This document shows, piece after piece, positions 62,616 to 64,000 of a DNA stretch of 64,000 nucleotides. The stretch comes from CAYORM01 sp964406375. Lineage in GTDB: Bacteria > Pseudomonadota > Alphaproteobacteria > DSM-16000 > Inquilinaceae. Each line of letters begins with the position of its first letter. The stretch's first letter is position 1. The notes under the pieces are model-generated. The model saw nothing but the letters and a program-made list of their open reading frames with translations. It was not told where the DNA came from and did no database searches. The DNA lies in the NCBI GenBank assembly GCA_964406375.1, contig CAYORM010000007.1, positions 1 through 64,000 on the forward strand, given 5' to 3'. A program made the translations under genes and the position numbers.

Positions 62616-63866
62616 TCAGTCCGGCCATCGCATGAGCGCTTCGTAGCGGCGCCGCTGCCGGTCGGCGAGCGGCGAGGCGATGGGTGTGTTGGAGCGGCGG
62701 GCCCGTTCCAGCTCCTCCGCCAGCCGGTCGGCCACGATCTCCGCCTCGCCGGGATGCAGGTTGCACGGGTCGAGGAAAAAATGCCCGAGCTCGACCTCGT
62801 GGTCGCGGACGATGACGGGCGGGTGGCCGCCGGCGAGCGCGTCGGCGAGATCCCAGGCGGTGATCCGCGCGAGTTCCGGATCGACCGCCACCTCCAGCCG
62901 GTCGAGCGGGTTGTGCGTCGGGTCGGGGACGATCCGCGCGGTGACGCCCGCCAGTCCGGCGAGCCGGTCGCGCCAGAGATGCAGCGCCGCCGTCTCGCGG
63001 GCGCGCACGGCGGCATGATCGCGCCGCGCCCAGGCCTCGAGCGCGGCGATGGTGCCGATCATCCCCTCCTTGCCGACCTTCATGCCGCGGCCGATGCCGA
63101 GATTCTGGAGGAAGGCGGCGCGGACGAGCGGCTTGCGGCCGGCGACGATCCCCGCGGTGAGGCCGCCGAGGAATTTGTGCGCGCTGTAGACGGCGATGTC
63201 GGCGCCCGCGGCGAGGAAGCCTTCGAGATCGTATTCCGATGCGGCATCGACGATGACCGGAACGCCGCGCGCATGGGCGATGGCGCAGACCGTCTCGAGC
63301 GGCAGCTGGCCGAACTGCACCGTGTGGTGCGAGACGACGTAGAGCACCGCTGCCGTGCGCTCGCCGATCGCCCCCTCGAGCTGGTAGGGCGCCACATGGG
63401 TCGCCTGGCCGAACGGCACCGGTCGCGCGCCGGAGAGGCGGATGGCCTGTTCGACCGGCGCACCGTAGCCGACCATGTGGCCAATCTGGATCGGCACCTC
63501 GTCCCGCAACCCCCGGGCATCGGGCAGGCGCTCGATCGCGGCGAGGTCACTGCCGGTCATCGCGCCGGCGACCGCGATGGTGAGGCCGGCCGAGGCCGAG
63601 GCGGTGACGCAGCCGGCCTCGGTCGCGCAGGCACGGGCGATGACCTCGCTCGCCTTGCGCTGCAGCGCATTGATCTCGACGAATTCGGGAAGGATCTCCG
63701 AGACCGCCTGCACCACCTCCGGCACCACGATCGACGCGCCGAGCGCCGTCATCGTGCCCGATACGTTGATCACCGGGCGCAGCCCGTAGCGCTCCCTCAC
63801 ATCGCTGCGCCGGCTCACCACCGGGGCTTTTGGGGTGGCGGCTGCTTCGGGCGGTGTCGCACTCAC
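62616..63866 (-). CDS. SelA/DgaE-like PLP-dependent lyase
   Basis: Fold-I PLP enzyme of 416 residues. RYGLRPVINVSGTMTALGASIVVPEV and the Lys in ADIAVYSAHKFLGGLTAGIVAGRK fit the SelA / D-glucosaminate-6-phosphate ammonia-lyase group. CVTASASAGLTIAVAGAMTG is the phosphate-binding region. L-seryl-tRNA selenium transferase is unlikely because the N-terminal tRNA domain is absent. An amino-acid or amino-sugar-acid lyase is the better guess. It starts with GTG 63866 after GAGGAC, 31 bases downstream of the RidA-like gene. Confidence 0.85.
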   Translation of the reverse strand: MSATPPEAAATPKAPVVSRRSDVRERYGLRPVINVSGTMTALGASIVVPEVVQAVSEILPEFVEINALQRKASEVIARACATEAGCVTASASAGLTIAVAGAMTGSDLAAIERLPDARGLRDEVPIQIGHMVGYGAPVEQAIRLSGARPVPFGQATHVAPYQLEGAIGERTAAVLYVVSHHTVQFGQLPLETVCAIAHARGVPVIVDAASEYDLEGFLAAGADIAVYSAHKFLGGLTAGIVAGRKPLVRAAFLQNLGIGRGMKVGKEGMIGTIAALEAWARRDHAAVRARETAALHLWRDRLAGLAGVTARIVPDPTHNPLDRLEVAVDPELARITAWDLADALAGGHPPVIVRDHEVELGHFFLDPCNLHPGEAEIVADRLAEELERARRSNTPIASPLADRQRRRYEALMRWPD

Positions 63867-63897
63867 GATCGGGTCCTCGTCTGTCGGTTCCGAAGGA

Positions 63898-64000
63898 TCA
63901 TGGGAGTGCCGCGCCGAGATCCGTCGTGGTCGCGGCAAAGGGCGGCTCGGCATCGCCTGCGATCTCGGCAACGGCCTCGATCTCGACGGTGATGCGCCCG
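63898..64000 (-). CDS. C-terminal end of a probable RidA family protein (5' truncated by the window edge)
   Basis: Only the last 33 codons are visible. They read GRITVEIEAVAEIAG and end FAATTTDLGAALP before a TGA at 63898-63900. The VEIEAVAEI strand closely resembles the end of RidA/YjgF proteins, which hydrolyse reactive enamines and imines made by PLP enzymes. Its position directly before a PLP lyase gene supports this, but the fragment is short. Confidence 0.5.
   Translation of the reverse strand, partial: GRITVEIEAVAEIAGDAEPPFAATTTDLGAALP

Overview
The window is a 64 kb piece of a very GC-rich bacterial chromosome, densely packed with genes. The gene repertoire points to an alphaproteobacterium, probably Rhodospirillales-like: a single-domain FixJ-type response regulator, an ECF42-type sigma factor with its YCII partner, a ligase-associated DNA repair set, many ABC transporters, and frequent 4-base start/stop overlaps with GTG and TTG starts. 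I cannot name a genus. No rRNA, tRNA, insertion sequence, prophage or CRISPR array was seen. One 10-N assembly gap lies inside thrS.

Left part (1-11.9 kb): the 3' end of mfd, a FrnE-like DsbA oxidoreductase, an HD hydrolase and a PhoH-like ATPase come first. An adh_fam_1 oxidoreductase and an Xre/RES toxin-antitoxin pair with a palindromic operator follow. Then come an MFS exporter with a divergent TetR regulator, an AraC regulator divergent from an aldo/keto reductase, a lone receiver protein and a DUF1045 2H-phosphoesterase. From 11.9 to 18.2 kb lies a complete dipeptide/nickel-type ABC importer operon preceded by a dienelactone hydrolase-SnoaL fusion.

Middle (18.4-39.5 kb): an SDR protein lacking its catalytic tyrosine, a lone msrQ, malate synthase, and the YCII/ECF42 pair. 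A sugar/polyol module follows (AroE-like dehydrogenase, cupin-type isomerase and a divergent FGGY kinase). thrS-infC comes next, where infC appears to start at ATA behind a perfect Shine-Dalgarno. After that are a ROK kinase, an ALDH7-type aldehyde dehydrogenase beside a LuxR regulator, a sulfonate/nitrate-type ABC operon ending in osmC, apt, an orphan TAXI binding protein, a small one-helix membrane peptide and gloA.

Right part (39.5-64 kb): an aldose-epimerase-like protein, manC, an MFS carrier, and the four ligase-associated DNA repair genes (pdeM, Lhr-type helicase, MBL exonuclease, ATP-dependent ligase), interrupted by a cupin, a rhomboid protease and a nucleosidase. Next is a signalling cluster of a HATPase_c anti-sigma-like kinase, two membrane proteins of sensor layout and an RsbU-type PP2C phosphatase. 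I think this is the least understood part of the window. A 1-Cys peroxiredoxin, an amino-acid ABC importer, a fold-III PLP enzyme (D-threonine aldolase/D-serine dehydratase type), a SelA/DgaE-like PLP enzyme and the end of a RidA-like gene close the window, suggesting catabolism of D- or hydroxy-amino acids.
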